64,000 nt of DNA from Apostichopus japonicus (lineage: Eukaryota; Echinodermata; Holothuroidea; Aspidochirotida; Stichopodidae), in contig NC_092579.1 in the NCBI RefSeq assembly GCF_037975245.1, positions 1,061,001-1,125,000 on the forward strand, read 5' to 3'. The position numbers and the translations under genes are program-made. This document shows positions 50,001 through 62,733 of this stretch, one piece after another. The stretch's first letter is position 1; every line of letters begins with the position of its first letter. The notes beneath the pieces are model-generated. The model ran no database searches. It saw only the letters and a list, made by a program, of their open reading frames with translations, and was not told the DNA's origin.

Positions 50001-51301
50001 ATGGTTGTAGATGCATGGATGAAGACACTTGGATTTGTTCATGTCAATCAAACTTGAACAACAATAGAACCTTCCTTGGATTTAAAATTGCCGTAGCTTC
50101 TCGCTATGACAAATTTTTCCCAATTTTGACTGTTTCTCTCCTTCAAACTTGGTCCCGGGCAGTGTCAAAACATCGGGTGTCTATAGCTATAGGTTTGTTG
50201 ATTTCATTTGGTTATAACTAGTGGCGAAGCTACAAAGTGGAACCCTTACATAGACAGATAGATGATACACCATGAAAAGTATCAACGGCATCGAGAGTAA
50301 TGTCGGACATTGGGATATTTGGCACCTGTTTGAAGCCATCACTTTTCTATTTTTATCCTTATCAAGTGCATTATTTATTTAGATATTTAATGACAGAGAG
50401 AATACTAACTTTTTTATTACATACATTTTGGCCAGCCATCTGACACCAAGCCTCGTTCTCGGTAAAGTTTCCCTAAACTCTCCAACCCAACCCCACCCCA
50501 CCTCTTTCCACTAATCTTACCAAGCCTGGCCTGTACAGCTGTCAGAACAGTGTATATCAGGACACAGTGTATCAGAAGTGATATTTAAGAATCTTTTTTG
50601 TCTTTTCGGCGCGGGATCGTCACCGACTTCAACGTGACAACAAATTGGTTATGTATGGGCTTACATTAATGTAATTTATATACTTGCAATTGCATTTGTA
50701 AAAGATGGCTATCAACTTACATGTGTTAAAAATAACAAATGGAAACCGCTGAGTGGTGACTTTATATAGGTTGCTCGACAAAGCAGATAACTCCATAGAT
50801 AGCATTTATACTACCTCACACGTTTAAGGACTTAATAAACACGGAATTATTCAAGCCAATATTATTTCCCTTTCCGCTTCATTTGAGAAACAGTAAACTT
50901 TATCGTAAGATAGGTGAACCAAACGACTTTATATTTAAACAGTTTAAGAAGGCAATTAAGTATTGTTGATATTGGCAATAACCATAGCATAAACAGATGC
51001 ATGCATAGCATATATCAGGCATATCTAGAATATTTAGTATGTGAAATAAACAATGCTAAAGTTAAAGGTATTAAAGTTTTTACAAGTATTGAACTATCAA
51101 ATAAGTAACAAACCTAATGCATACTGTAGTTTCTGAAGCAAATAAAAAACTACTTTTAGAGTTAGCGGTAGGCAGGGGCTAGTTCGATATTTCACAACAT
51201 AGAAAAATATAATTTTTAAATTCTTACATATCATTACTACCACATAATAACAATTTTCTGGACAAAATTTCTCTAGAATTAAACATTCCGGCTATTTCTA
51301 T
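47070..51301. other. No gene seen
   Basis: AT-rich DNA. C/G-rich patches lie at 48431-48447 and 48851-48960; the latter, with GTGCCCCCCTCCCCC, may be a decayed hAT-like fragment. Frames at 47878-48087 (minus) and 49907-50221 (plus) show no domain, splice context or similarity that I recognise. Confidence 0.4.
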
Positions 51302-51450
51302 TGAGCAACTGGGTCATGAACAACTGGGTTGTCTGAGTGACTGAAGGGTGGCTGGGTGATTGACTGGGTGGCTGGTGGGGTGGCTGGTGGCTGGGTGGCA
51401 GGGTGGCGGGTGTGGCAGGGTGGCAGGGTGGCGAGTGGGGATTGGCAAAC
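51302..51450. repeat. GGTGGCTGG-type simple repeat
   Basis: Tandem variants of GGGTGGCTGGTG and GGCAGGGTGGC over about 140 bp. They create the proline/threonine-rich start of a minus-strand frame of 130 codons, which is a composition artefact. Confidence 0.75.
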
Positions 51451-54400
51451 TTTCATGAGAGTGATGACCAATGCAACGAACATGCTGTAAGTCAACATGT
51501 TGAGATGTGTATAGACTCCGATTGACATAGGCCTATACCACATTTTTACAAAATATGAAATCAGGCTGTACTTGTTCAATGTAAGCGGTGTGTTTGGAAA
51601 GTGGAAAAAAGGTGACATTTTCCCAACATTACCCCACTCTTTTTGGTGGTGGGCTGGATGTAAAATGGAACTGGGCACCGTTAAAACCACTTTTATGTGT
51701 TCTTGAAAAGATTGCTGAATCGCTTGTGGGCACGATGAGCTACTAATAAGTTTGTAGAGAATGGGGAGGGGAAATTACAGTCTACACCTACCTATAGAAT
51801 CAGATATTTGAATTCCAATTGAAAGTTCAAATAAGGCATTTTCTGTTCCGTCCTACCACCCCCCCCCTCCCTCCCTTCCCCATTCCATCTATGACACCCT
51901 TGAATTCAAATGTGAACGTCTTTACTTAATCAATCTTTACTGTGATAACAGAAATCATATTTATTTCATTCAACAATGTGTTGGATAGATCATTATAAAA
52001 TAAGTTTATACCAGCTCGCGTGTTATACCAATTCATGCTCCATTGACACCCCAGAAAAAGAAAACAACCTCGCATAAGATTATTGCGGTTCGATACCTTC
52101 ATAGTTTTCAAAAACGTATCATGTCATGGTTGGCTTCCGTTAGTATTTCCATATGACAAGTACATTTAATGCCATATATCTTAAAGCGCCTTCTCTCTAA
52201 CTGCTTGGTTGCGCATTCGTGTCGTGTGTACAACTAAGCAAGCAGGGCACCCACTGAGCGCCTATGGTACCCTTGACCATTGTTCCTTATGATGAACTTC
52301 GTCAATTCTATAACAGGAAACTTTTCAAGTACCTTTTTTTCAACAAAAGGGCACTTTATAAACAGCAAAGGGAAGGGGAGCTTCTCTTTTACGATATGGC
52401 AAAAGGGTACTTTTACCCCCAAAAAAGGAGACTCCTTATTTATTATAACGGCAGGAAGAGTTTTCACAGAATTTGGAGCTTAACCCCCCCCCCTCCCCCT
52501 CCCACTGTTAACTTCGGCTCAGCGGGGTAAGGGGCATGGTATAAAATGGGTACATCGATTTACAATCCAGGTGTTCTAATTGCTCACCATTTGTCGAGCT
52601 ACCATTCTATATATAGTTGTACGTCCGATAACTTAATGGGGTGGGCGGGGGGGGGGGGGCGTCTCAACGCCCATAGCAGTGCATTGACAATATACAGGTC
52701 TGTCGGCACAATGTGACTTCCAAGTGACGACAATACGTTTCACCCTAATATCAATTTACCCGTCATTTTTCGTGTCAAACTAATTGACCAGATATTACCG
52801 AGATCAATAAAACTACATTACTATTAGATCTCTTTGCCGTGGCTAAAACTGCATGGTGAAGCAGAACACAGAAAAGCTTTAGTGGGATAGCATTGATCAA
52901 GCGTACCAGATCTCTTTTACTATGATGAGCAAAACAAACAAGGAAAATAAATTATGGAATCTTCATTAAGATAAATATAGGTCGCTACATTGATTTTACT
53001 TGAGAAATAATTGAGCTGTTTATCCAACTTAAAGCGTGAAGCAATATACCGGAAATTCAACGCACGAAGGATCAAAGGATGAATAAAAAACGTTTTAAAT
53101 TGATTAATAATTTCTTTAAAAAATTGTTATTAAAAAAGTGAAATGACCAAATCACTTCATAATTAAAGAATTTCTTTTGTTTTCACGTTACTGGCCATTT
53201 TCAAAATTTGACCATGGACGCTGGATTAATGACAAAAACATAAATATAGCCATGTATAGTCGATAGGTCAACGACTTTAGTTAGATTATATGAAATGTGT
53301 TATTGAGGCCAAAATGTTCAGTAGAACTACTGGAAGGGTGTGGGGGTGGGTGGGGGTGGGGTCGAAAATCCCTTTTCAAATCTTTCAATCAAATATCTTT
53401 CTATAAAAAGAGAGGTGAGGAATTATGGAAATGAGAACAATTCGCAATTATGTATTTTTAAGGCACCACGTCATTTTTGACGCCCCTTACCAAGACCCCG
53501 ATTAATTAACTGGGATGGGGGTTAGGGGGGGGGGGGGTTGAGGTAGGGGAAATGATCCAAAAAATATCCCTCTATTGTTATTTACCGTATGCGTTCATTT
53601 AAGTCAAAAGCACATTTTGTCGCCATCAAAGTAAAATTCAAATAAGAAAAATAAAAATTTCAATCGCTAGAGATCTCAAGACTTAGTAAAAGCCAAGGGA
53701 TTCATTAAAAGACACGTAGAATGTTATTTCATGTGATTAATTTCTACACCATAAAGCAACAGCATGTTATGGGGGTGTAAATGGTGCCCGCCGTTTTGAT
53801 CCTAGCAGGATTTTCTCCAGAGGCTAAGACAGTCCTGCTAAAATCAAGTCGCCAGGCTCTCATATACTTTTACTTATTATACCTAAACGGGAATTTCCAG
53901 TAGATAAAACAGTTTTGGTTAAACAATTTTTTTCTCATTTGGTTTTGTACATATAGTGCAACGATTATTAGACCCCAGATCGGAAATGCTCCTAATTGCC
54001 TCCCGAAGCACATGAGGAAAAACAAAAAGAGGGAGAATCCTGTCGTTGTACTTTAATTTTAAAACTAGAGATATTAAATTTGAAATTGAGCATCTCGGGG
54101 GATAAATTTATTCCGATGAAAATAGTAGCAGATTTCATTACCCGGGTCGCTATGCATCACCAGAGAGAACCTTGCCGAGCTCCATCTGAAGAATTCATTA
54201 ACATATGACCAAACGGCCTTTATGTTTTTTATCATCGAGATGCTTGATTGATAACGGTTGCCATACCTTGAATTTTGTATATTTTATCTCTTTTTTTCTT
54301 CTTATAAGTGATATTGAGACAATCGTGTTTGTGATTTCCGCCACGGTGAATGATTCGAGAGATCTTGGGAAAACAAGAAGTTAAAATTTAAAGTGACGTA

Positions 54401-57061
54401 CCGTGAGTTATCTGTTAATTCTATATGCTAGACTAGGCAGCTCAGTCACTTCCATTGAAGAGCCTTAATACTTTATCTAACACTGAGACCCGGGTAAATG
54501 GTATTCTTGAACCTTTGTATAAATGTTCTTTTTACTACGTAGCCCACTGTTTTAACAGCGGGTAAGGTGAGGATTCTTCAATTGCTTTATTGTTTAACCA
54601 CCCCTGCCTCTAAACACCCCACCCCACCTCACCCTACCCCCTCACCGCCCCTATTAATTGAAAGGTACCGTGTTATAAACTAATTTTGGAGACGATATAC
54701 AGTGACCATACATCGTAATATCCTGCTCGTTTTCTCAAAGTCTTTTCTTCCTTTTAAATTGGTTTGCGTTTGTCTTGACATTTTGGAAGGTCACGTGGTA
54801 AACGCAAGCTGTGACAAAAGCTTCAGGCTCCATAATCATCTTTCAAAGGAACATTTTAAAAGGAATGTAGATGGGATCATTTGTCTGTATATTTTATTTT
54901 CGAGGGGAAAAAGCGTGGTTTTCCATGGCTACACTTATTCAATGTTATTAAACGGAGTGCGCTTAAGCCCCCCGCCCCGCCCCGCCCCGCCCCGCCACCA
55001 CCCTCCCCCGCCCGGTATTTGAGAAAGTTGTCAAATGTTGGAGCAACAGTCTTTTCTGTCGTAAGATGAATTTAGAGTAGACGCAATCGCAACCATCATC
55101 TTTGGGGATGGTGGGAGGGATGAGGGAAGGGGAACGGGAAGGGGAAGGTGAGACATGCTGGAGTTCAGCAATTCAAATGGATAGAGGAGAGAGGTGGAGT
55201 AGCAACCAAACGCGAGTTCAAAGAGTTTCGGATTTGCTCAATTTGATATTTGGAGTAGTTGATGACGTAATGAGACGAACTTTAATGGAATGTATTATAT
55301 ACTATTCTACGTCATCATTTCTGTCCGATCCAACAACTAGACGGTGATTTCGTGATTAGCTGAATAGGACACCAGTGCGGCGTGGGAAACTGAATAAGGT
55401 GTTATGGTGAGTATAGCTGGTCATCATAATGATTGTCCGTCCAGGAAAGGAGGTGATGTGGGTGTGTGTTGTGGGAGGTGGGGATGTGGGGTGGGGAGGT
55501 GGGGTGATGTGGCGGGGAGGTGTCCTATTTACTACTCTAGTAGTGAAATACTAGTAGAGAAATACTACACATAAATAAAAGATACAAACGTATGATTAGC
55601 AACGATAGATCAGTCCTGTCACTTTAAGCTAAAGTTACATTTTACTGTATATAAAGTATTACATACATTTTAATATCTGAAGAGAATCCTGCCATGGTCA
55701 AAATACCACACCTGGTTACTTTGATACAAGTTTCTCTCTCCCTTTCCCCTTATCATTATATAATCCAGAAATTAACAGCGTCTGTGCGTCGCACCACACA
55801 CGTGCTGTTGGGAATATCGACGAATATCCGATTTTTATATTTTCCTCAATTAAAATATATATCATCTTCCTTGAAAAACGTATTAAAACCCAAAGTTCAT
55901 TTAAATATCCAAAATCATCTCTGAACTTTTGAAAATTTTACAAGTACTTTTCACATCGTTATGTCACTTTAAGTGTGAAACTTCAGGAATATACATTGAC
56001 TTGTAAAACAAGCTGTTATCACTTTATGAGACATCGCTTATACGGCATACAGTACAATGACTCGGCATATATATTCAGAGGAATGGGAAAATGGTCATTG
56101 CAACCTTGATTGAAAGGAGCCGCTAAGACCAGCAAGGACACCGATTCAGTTAATCGAATAACCGGACAATTACTCCAGATCGAATATTTCAATTCCAGAT
56201 GGAAAGATTTATTATTTCTCCGTTTCTGAATTCAACAAAGAGGAAAAGACAATGTTACTACATTAAAGTGAGATTAAAGTTAAAGTTCAACGACTGACGA
56301 CTTTGAATGTACTTTTAGGATAAATTCCGAACGAAAAAATATCATATACTTTTAAGCATACATTCCACAAGGTATCTGGTCCCGGCAAACACATTAATTA
56401 ATATGAAGTGAAAAAATGTGATGTTTGAATCACCATGACAACCACAAGTGGCGCACAATTCACACCACTGGCCTCTTAAAAGGGAGAAAATGTTTATTAC
56501 AGTGAAATACCCAAGTGGATATAACGCGTAAATTTGAAACTTGATGTTAATTCAATAGAGAGAAATGGAGAAACCATTATGACTCAAAGAAATTACTCAT
56601 TTAATACATCACTAGTAATATTCAAACGTTGTTTTGAATTAAGAATTTGGTAAGTGGTCTTAAAGTACTATCTAAAATTACAAATATTAATTAAAATTTC
56701 AGGAAAGGACAATTACTCCAGAGAAGTTCATTACCTTCGATGTATCTAACTATTATATTATCTAAAATGATAAACAATGGTAGGGGTTTACCAATCTCAA
56801 ACTGTTTAAAGTAAAACAGAACAAAAACTGTTAGGGCGAGAGAGGAAGAAGAAGGTCGGAGGGGAACCTCTGATGGTCAGTCACTAGATTTCTGCATATT
56901 TTTGAAAATAAAATTCGGAACGAAAAGTGGTCGAGAGATATACGTTGTTGTGCATCTATGTATCCATTACTATGGGATTTTCATTCGAGATACCATGTTT
57001 ACAAAAATAAGCTGTGAGTCACAGGCATGCATGTTCCACACTCAACTCTTTGGTAATACGT
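51451..57061. other. No gene seen; many G/C-rich simple patches
   Basis: AT-rich DNA punctuated by C- or G-rich patches (about 51860-51880, 52484-52502, 52640-52660, 53338-53362, 53518-53540, 54968-55013, 55100-55150 and 55441-55525). The segment 52258-52540 has AAAAGGGCACTTT-like words reminiscent of the hAT-like elements, but ends could not be defined. No coding exon is recognised. Confidence 0.4.
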
Positions 57062-57483
57062 GAGGGCGTTGTGGTCAAGTGGTTAAGGCAGTGGACTTGG
57101 GATCTAAGGATAACAGGTTCGAGCCCTGGCCAGATCATTGTGTCCTTGGGCAAGGCAATTTATCACCGTTGCCTCTCTTCACCCAGGTATATAAATGGGG
57201 ACTTGCGAGGTAACTTGTAAATATAGTTGCGTGCGCCGGTTTGTGGCTGCACCCTATGGGAAGTCCCCCGGGGGACACGTGGTTGTGGTGCAATGTGGTG
57301 CCCCAGGAGAGATTGATTGAATTGTGCACACTTTGGTGTGTGGGTGTGACAAGCTACCAATGACCAGGGGTTAAGTTGTAAAGTCGTGTGAGAGGGCCTT
57401 GGCCTTGAACAAGATTGTAAACCTGCGTCAGGAGTGTCAAGTTGACAGATATGGCGCGTTATAAGTGGCCACTTTATTATTAT
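57062..57483 (+). mobile_element. tRNA-derived SINE (about 420 bp)
   Basis: The 5' part carries an RNA polymerase III A box TGGTCAAGTGG (57072-57082) and B box GGTTCGAGCCC (57116-57126) at tRNA-like spacing. Next come CCTTGGGCAAGGCA and CTCTTCACCCAGGTATATAA (about 57142-57194), which resemble, from memory, the conserved central segment of several animal SINEs. The 3' end is GGCGCGTTATAAGTGGCCAC followed by TTATTATTATT, a LINE-type tail with a short trinucleotide repeat. No clear target-site duplication was found. A 115-codon minus-strand frame within it is not a gene. Confidence 0.8.
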
Positions 57484-58174
57484 TGCAAAAGTATCTGCTG
57501 AACAAAACAATCTTAGTCATATGGTAGAGAAAGATTCATCTTTATTCATCCATCATAAAATGACATGAACTGCTACTGTTACATTACAAACCGTTAAGAA
57601 CAGTTACATTACACGTCCACTGGTAGAGCAATGAAAAGGGGGGTAGGGGTAGAGAGGGGCTCCTATAATAGCCCCTCCCCACCACCACCTTTTCATTTTT
57701 ATTCAAGTTACTTCATTACATGGAGAGTATCGCCATCGAAAGTAAAAATAATGAATTAATCATTTCGTCAAAGTTGTTATGAAATATTGCCATAAACTGT
57801 ATTAAACATAAAAGATAACCACAACTGAATGAAATCATGTTTCTATTCCTCTCTTGCACAGAATAGAGGTTTAGGGCTTTTAAAGCATTTTTGTGCATTT
57901 CATACAAAAATCATTTACTCATAGAGTGAGCACTTTCTGCTAGAAGCGGAATCATGAATGGACATATACCAATATCAAAGATAAAAACTTAACGACAAAA
58001 AAACTAATTCTTTTAATTGAATTCATTCCTTCAGATCTCAAATTCCATGAACCAGCATGGTCAATGCTGGGTATAACTTTACAAGAGATCATTAATGATT
58101 GCATAATGATGGAAAAAACATTGTGTTTTCACATTGTGCATTTTTATTATAATTTTAAACTTTAACATTTTATG

Positions 58175-58236
58175 CTGTACAGCGCTTTGAGATTTCATGG
58201 AAAGCCCTTTATAAGAAGTTTATGTTATTATTATGA
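58175..58236 (+). mobile_element. 3' tail fragment of a LINE or SINE
   Basis: ACAGCGCTTTGAGA, followed by AAAGCCCTTTATAAGAAG and a TTATTATTAT run, follows the GCGCTTTGAGA...GCGCTATATAAG...(ATT)n pattern familiar from L2-like LINEs and their SINE partners. The body upstream is not recognisable, so this is a truncated insertion. The SINE at 57062-57483 ends in the same style. Confidence 0.45.
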
Positions 58237-58761
58237 AATAAAAAGATTTATTGAGCGTATACACGCTTATTGTTTATACTGCTACACATAAGATGTAACA
58301 TTTATCAAATGGACAACAAGAAAGACAAAACATATTTCCTTCAAATATGAGACCCCACACCATACATACAATGTAAAAATAAAGTCTACACTACATGTTC
58401 TAAGTTACTATTAAAATGAACCATATGCAATATTTCAGTTGCATTACTGCAATATTTCATGTTCCTATGCCTGCCCATTCCTCTCCCCTCTCCCATGGAA
58501 CATTACTATCCTCAGTCCTATGCCTGCACTGATGTTATAAATAATTAAAAGAGGTAATACTGTCAGGCAGCGACAAGCATATTAGAAACAAAATAACTTA
58601 AGCCCGTCTTGGGCGATTAATTGTTTACTTAAAGTGTTGATAACCCAAAGAATTGTAGAAACCATTGAATGATAAGAAGCAATATTAAACCAAAAACATC
58701 AATGAATGAGGTAGAGTAACTAGAAATGTACATGAGATCACTGACAGTGACACCATACAAT

Positions 58762-59580
58762 CTCATTTTCTATAACCATTGATCAATACTTGTCATTTTC
58801 TCTAACCAATGATCAAACCTTTTGTTTTCTATAACCATTGATCAATACTTTTTATTTTCTATAACCATTGATCAATACTTGTCATTTTCTATAACTATTG
58901 ATCAAACCTTTTGTTTTCTATAACCATTGATCAATACTTTTCATTTTCTATAACCATTGATCAATACTTGTCATTTTCTATAACTATTGATCAAACCTTT
59001 TGTTTTCTATAACCATTGATCAATACTTTTTATTTTCTATAACCATTGATCAATACTTGTCATTTTCTATAACTATTGATCAAACCTTTTGTTTTCTATA
59101 ACCATTGATCAATACTTTTCATTTTCTATAACCATTGATCAATACTTTTTATTTTCAATAACCATTGATCAATACTTGTCATTTTGTATAACCATTGATC
59201 AATACTTGTCATTTTCTATAACTATTGATCAAACCTTTTGTTTTCTATAACCATTGATCAATACTTTTCATTTTCTATAACTATTGATCAAACCTTTTGT
59301 TTTCTATAACCATTGATCAATACTTTTCATTTTCTATAACCATTGATCAATACTTTTTATTTTCAATAACCATTGATCAATACTTGTCATTTTGTATAAC
59401 CATTGATCAATACTTGTCATTTTCTATAACTATTGATCAAACCTTTTGTTTTCTATAACCATTGATCAATACTTTTCATTTTCTATAACCATTGATCAAT
59501 ACTTTTTATTTTCAATAACCATTGATCAATACTTGTCATTTTGTATAACCATTGATCAATACTTGTCATTTTCTATAACC
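58762..59580. repeat. 30-bp minisatellite, about 27 copies
   Basis: The consensus unit is TCATTTTCTATAACCATTGA followed by TCAATACTTG. Every unit contains ATTGATCAAT or a one-base variant, mostly the 10-bp palindrome itself. A variant unit with ATCAAACCTTTTG recurs at 58814, 58903, 58992 and 59081 (89-bp trimers), then at 59230 and 59438 (208 bp, seven units), showing successive higher-order amplification. It lies 1.3 kb beyond the stop codon of the minus-strand fucosidase gene. Confidence 0.93.
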
Positions 59581-60383
59581 GTTGTCTCCTTCGTTAACCA
59601 TCTTCTGTTATTGAAATGGCCTATAAATCCTTCTTCATCCAATTTAGTATGTTGGGCATTAAGTCATATTTAATATTCTCCAGAAAGATTTTTCTGTTTC
59701 TCAGACTTTGATCACTCCTTTAACATTAGACATATCTGAGTTCTTTCAGCAGGAGTTGTTTACCATGAACCCCCCTCCCCGTCCCCTCACAATAATCTCC
59801 ATCACATAGATAAGTGATTGTTAGGTCTGTTTTCTCCTAAGACATTATCCAGGAATCTTTTGAGCTCGCAAATTCTTCATAACTGACCAAAGTGACTACT
59901 TTGTTGTTCTTGAAGAATAAGCAGAATTTCCTCAAACTTCTCTACATTGAGAGCATACACTGTCATAGATTTCACCACAAGCATTTCAGAATTATTATTT
60001 CATTATTTCATTTCATTATTTCATTATGACCATTAACATCATCAATAATTTTAAACTTCTGTCATTGCACTTATCTACTTATTAAAATATAAATGCAAAT
60101 GGAATAAAATCATCCCTCAAGGACCAAACATGAGAACAAAATCCACTTTTCATGTTTGATAAGAATAATTGCTATAATAACAGAGACATAATATCATGAT
60201 ATTGTATAAAAGTGTAAAAAATTACTGAAATAGTGTTGACATCAGCTAAAGTTCAACAACTACCTTCCCAAGGGATAATTTCTGATTACGAAAATTACCC
60301 CCCCTTCACCCTCAATAGCAATAATGATGTTAATTGTTTCATACATATGATGTTATGAACTTTCTTCCAAAAAAAATCCACAA

Positions 60384-60422
60384 TTTATTGTGGAGTCTCT
60401 GTGTGATATTACACATTTTATT
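60384..60422 (-). promoter_or_regulatory. Candidate polyadenylation signals of the fucosidase gene
   Basis: Two minus-strand AATAAA hexamers, at 60417-60422 and 60384-60389, are the first ones noticed downstream of the fucosidase stop codon at 60894. Using them would give a 3' untranslated region of about 470-510 nt. AT-rich context makes chance matches common. Confidence 0.3.
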
Positions 60423-60893
60423 CCAAAATGTATTTTGCTCATGTAAAAAACACCATTCAATCTCCTCAAACTTAGCAATAGAACTAATTCCAATGTCTGT
60501 CTACTCTGGGTGAACATACTTTCACTTAAATCTAAACTATTGCATTAATTCAACAGCAAAATGAGAGAAGATAAGGCTACTTTGGTGGTTCACCTTGTTT
60601 CGTTTCAGTATATCAGTATCAACTGATTTTAGTCCTATAACCATTATACCATTACCCCATACCAAGAGAGCCATTAACAAATTCCCTAGCACGGCATCAG
60701 TTATCTGCTAGAAGCATTATGATGCATTATTGGAGGCATGCAAACCTTATCCTAAATTAGAGAACATGCCTCCATCTTTACTATGCCTTTGTCTGTTACC
60801 TATCCCCAACCGATCAAACTCTGACCAGCCAATCACAAAGCTGTATATAACATCTCTCAAGTCATGAGTATATTACCCTAGTGAGTTTCCTAC

Positions 60894-61149
60894 TTACTGA
60901 AGTGGTAGAGTAAACTTCAGCACCCACGCCCACTGGCATGGCACCTCTGCGGGACTGAAGGAAGGGAGGGTCACCACAATTCCCTCACTGTCACTTTTCA
61001 TCCATTTGACATTCTCTGAGTAGCCTAACATCTGTAACTGCTGAATTTTCTTGGATTTAACACCCATCAGATTTAAAGTGTTAGTTTTTGGCCACTTCAA
61101 CACGGTTGCATAGACATATGTGTTTGACCGGCCAGTTTTGCTCGTATAC
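60894..61149 (-). CDS. FUCA1/2-like: Alpha-L-fucosidase (GH29), terminal coding exon
   Basis: GH29 alpha-L-fucosidases remove alpha-linked fucose from glycans in lysosomes or after secretion. This exon encodes the last 84 residues, part of the C-terminal beta-sandwich domain, so no catalytic residue is expected. Recognisable family blocks are YTSK near the start, YVYATVLKWP, LGYSENVKW, GIVVTLP and SPAEVPCQWAWVLKFT, which match the conserved end of animal FUCA1 and FUCA2. The exon begins after an acceptor AG (61151-61150) preceded by a long pyrimidine tract on the minus strand. The first base, G, completes a codon started in the previous exon. Translation ends at TAA (60896-60894). No ATG is expected inside it. 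Earlier exons lie beyond the right edge. Whether this is the FUCA1 or FUCA2 orthologue cannot be told. Confidence 0.88.
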
Positions 61150-62135
61150 CTGCGCAGGAAGACATAAGATAAGTAGATGAGAGGTGAGAGTATGTAAACC
61201 CAAAGAGTGAATCTCTGGAAAAGGAAACCACATTAAAACTTATTAAATTTACCTTTATGGAAGACAGACACTAAACCACTATACTTGCACACACTATCTG
61301 TTATTTGAATCCAATCAAAGAACTTCTTCTTGTACAATTTGAGACCGATAAGAATATCTTTCTATCTGTCATTTGAACATTTCTAGAGATCACAATCTTG
61401 AGGAACTCCTTTTCACAGCAGATGATTCAAAACCTTTTACTGAAGCTTAGAAACATACTTTGATATAAACGAGGCTTCTCAAAGAGAAATATATGAAAAA
61501 CAAGTGCTCTCACAAATTTTTCTTTGAATTTTGAAAATTTCATTATTGTCAGTATTTTATAACATCTAACTTTGCTTGGTGAACCAAAACCAGCACTCCT
61601 ATACCGAAAAGTTGACTGAGAATTCTCTCTCACGATAACAGGTTTACTTTCTCTTTTTAAGAGAATAGACGATTTCAGTGTAACTTGCAGATTTACAAGA
61701 TTCAGAGAAACTTTTTTTCATCCACGCATCACTCTAATATTAGGTCTCCTTTGATGTGTAGGATTAACTTGGATGAACACTTTGACTAAAACGAGATCCA
61801 GGGACCTTGCGGAAGAAGTTACTCTTGATTAACATCTAAGGAATTGCTCTCAGTCAAACAAATTACATGATTACCGTTTCTTTAGCTACAGGCTGCACTA
61901 AATGTGTCAATTCGTCGTTCTGTCTTCGAAATTCTAACACGGTCACAGGAAACTGACCCCATTTTCTAAAAGGCAATATTGTTATCAGCAGCTTTTTTCT
62001 TTACTTATCAGCAAGGTTTGCATCACTAATATATGTAATTAATCAAAACAAATGGTCTACATTTGATCATAGCCCTCTTCTATGTAGAGGGTGCACAAGG
62101 TGAGAGTGCCTGGAACCAATCTTAAACACAGATGG

Positions 62136-62334
62136 CAGCCAGTCGGGACAATTTTTGTAATGCTAATACATCTCTAAACTGTCCTCCCATATCATGCTTC
62201 AAAGCACTCATATTGACAATATAAACAATTCCTAATCTTTATCTGATAAAAACATGATATTCCTACTGACACTATGAGTTCTCTGAAGTGGAACATGATA
62301 GGACAGTATAGGGAAACATTGTCCCAACTGAGTG
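62136..62334 (+). mobile_element. 199-bp inverted-repeat DNA element
   Basis: The left end CAGCCAGTCGGGACAAT and the reverse complement of the right end, CACTCAGTTGGGACAAT, match at 14 of 17 positions, and the inner CAGT..GGGACAAT..TTT core continues inward. The flanks share CAGATGG (62129-62135 and 62335-62341), a 7-bp and possibly originally 8-bp target duplication. It is too short to encode a transposase, and the superfamily is unresolved. The interior matches the unit of the 91-bp array at 45498-45965. Confidence 0.65.
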
Positions 62335-62733
62335 CAGATGGAGTACTTTGTATTTCGTAACTACAATGTAAAAACTCTACTGTACTTAATGTGGCATGAA
62401 CTTGGGGGTGAGGGGAGTGAGGGAAGGGAGAGGAAGGGTGGTTCTGTTTGTTCTGTTTTTTTTCTTCTTTTGGTACTCTTTTCTAATTGTAAAGTTCTGT
62501 ATATTTTTTTAGGGAGTGTTACTACCCGACAAGCCCTATAGGGTTTTTTAGTACACTTCCTTTCACAAGTTTTGTTTCTTATCTCCTTCTATGTCATATG
62601 TCATACTTATGTTGTGATAGAACAAAAATAAATAAAATAAAAAATAAAACCGTAAAGCCCTTGGAGGACTTTCTCCAACAACAATATAAGTAATGCTCTT
62701 GTTTGTAAACTGGCTGGATTAATGATAATAACA

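Noticed and set aside
49907-50221. 104-codon plus-strand frame starting ATG
   Set aside because: No domain, signal peptide or family resemblance, and its length is within chance for 64 kb.
51298-51690. 130-codon minus-strand frame
   Set aside because: Its C-terminal third is encoded by a GGTGGCTGG simple repeat and the rest has no recognisable features.
52083-52095. tRNA B-box-like GGTTCGATACC
   Set aside because: No A box or cloverleaf is found upstream at the required spacing.
52235-52540. Possible further hAT-like element with AAAAGGGCACTTT words
   Set aside because: No paired ends or target duplication could be identified. Left as an unnamed C/G-rich region.
57163-57510. 115-codon minus-strand frame
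   Set aside because: It lies antisense within a SINE and has no protein similarity.
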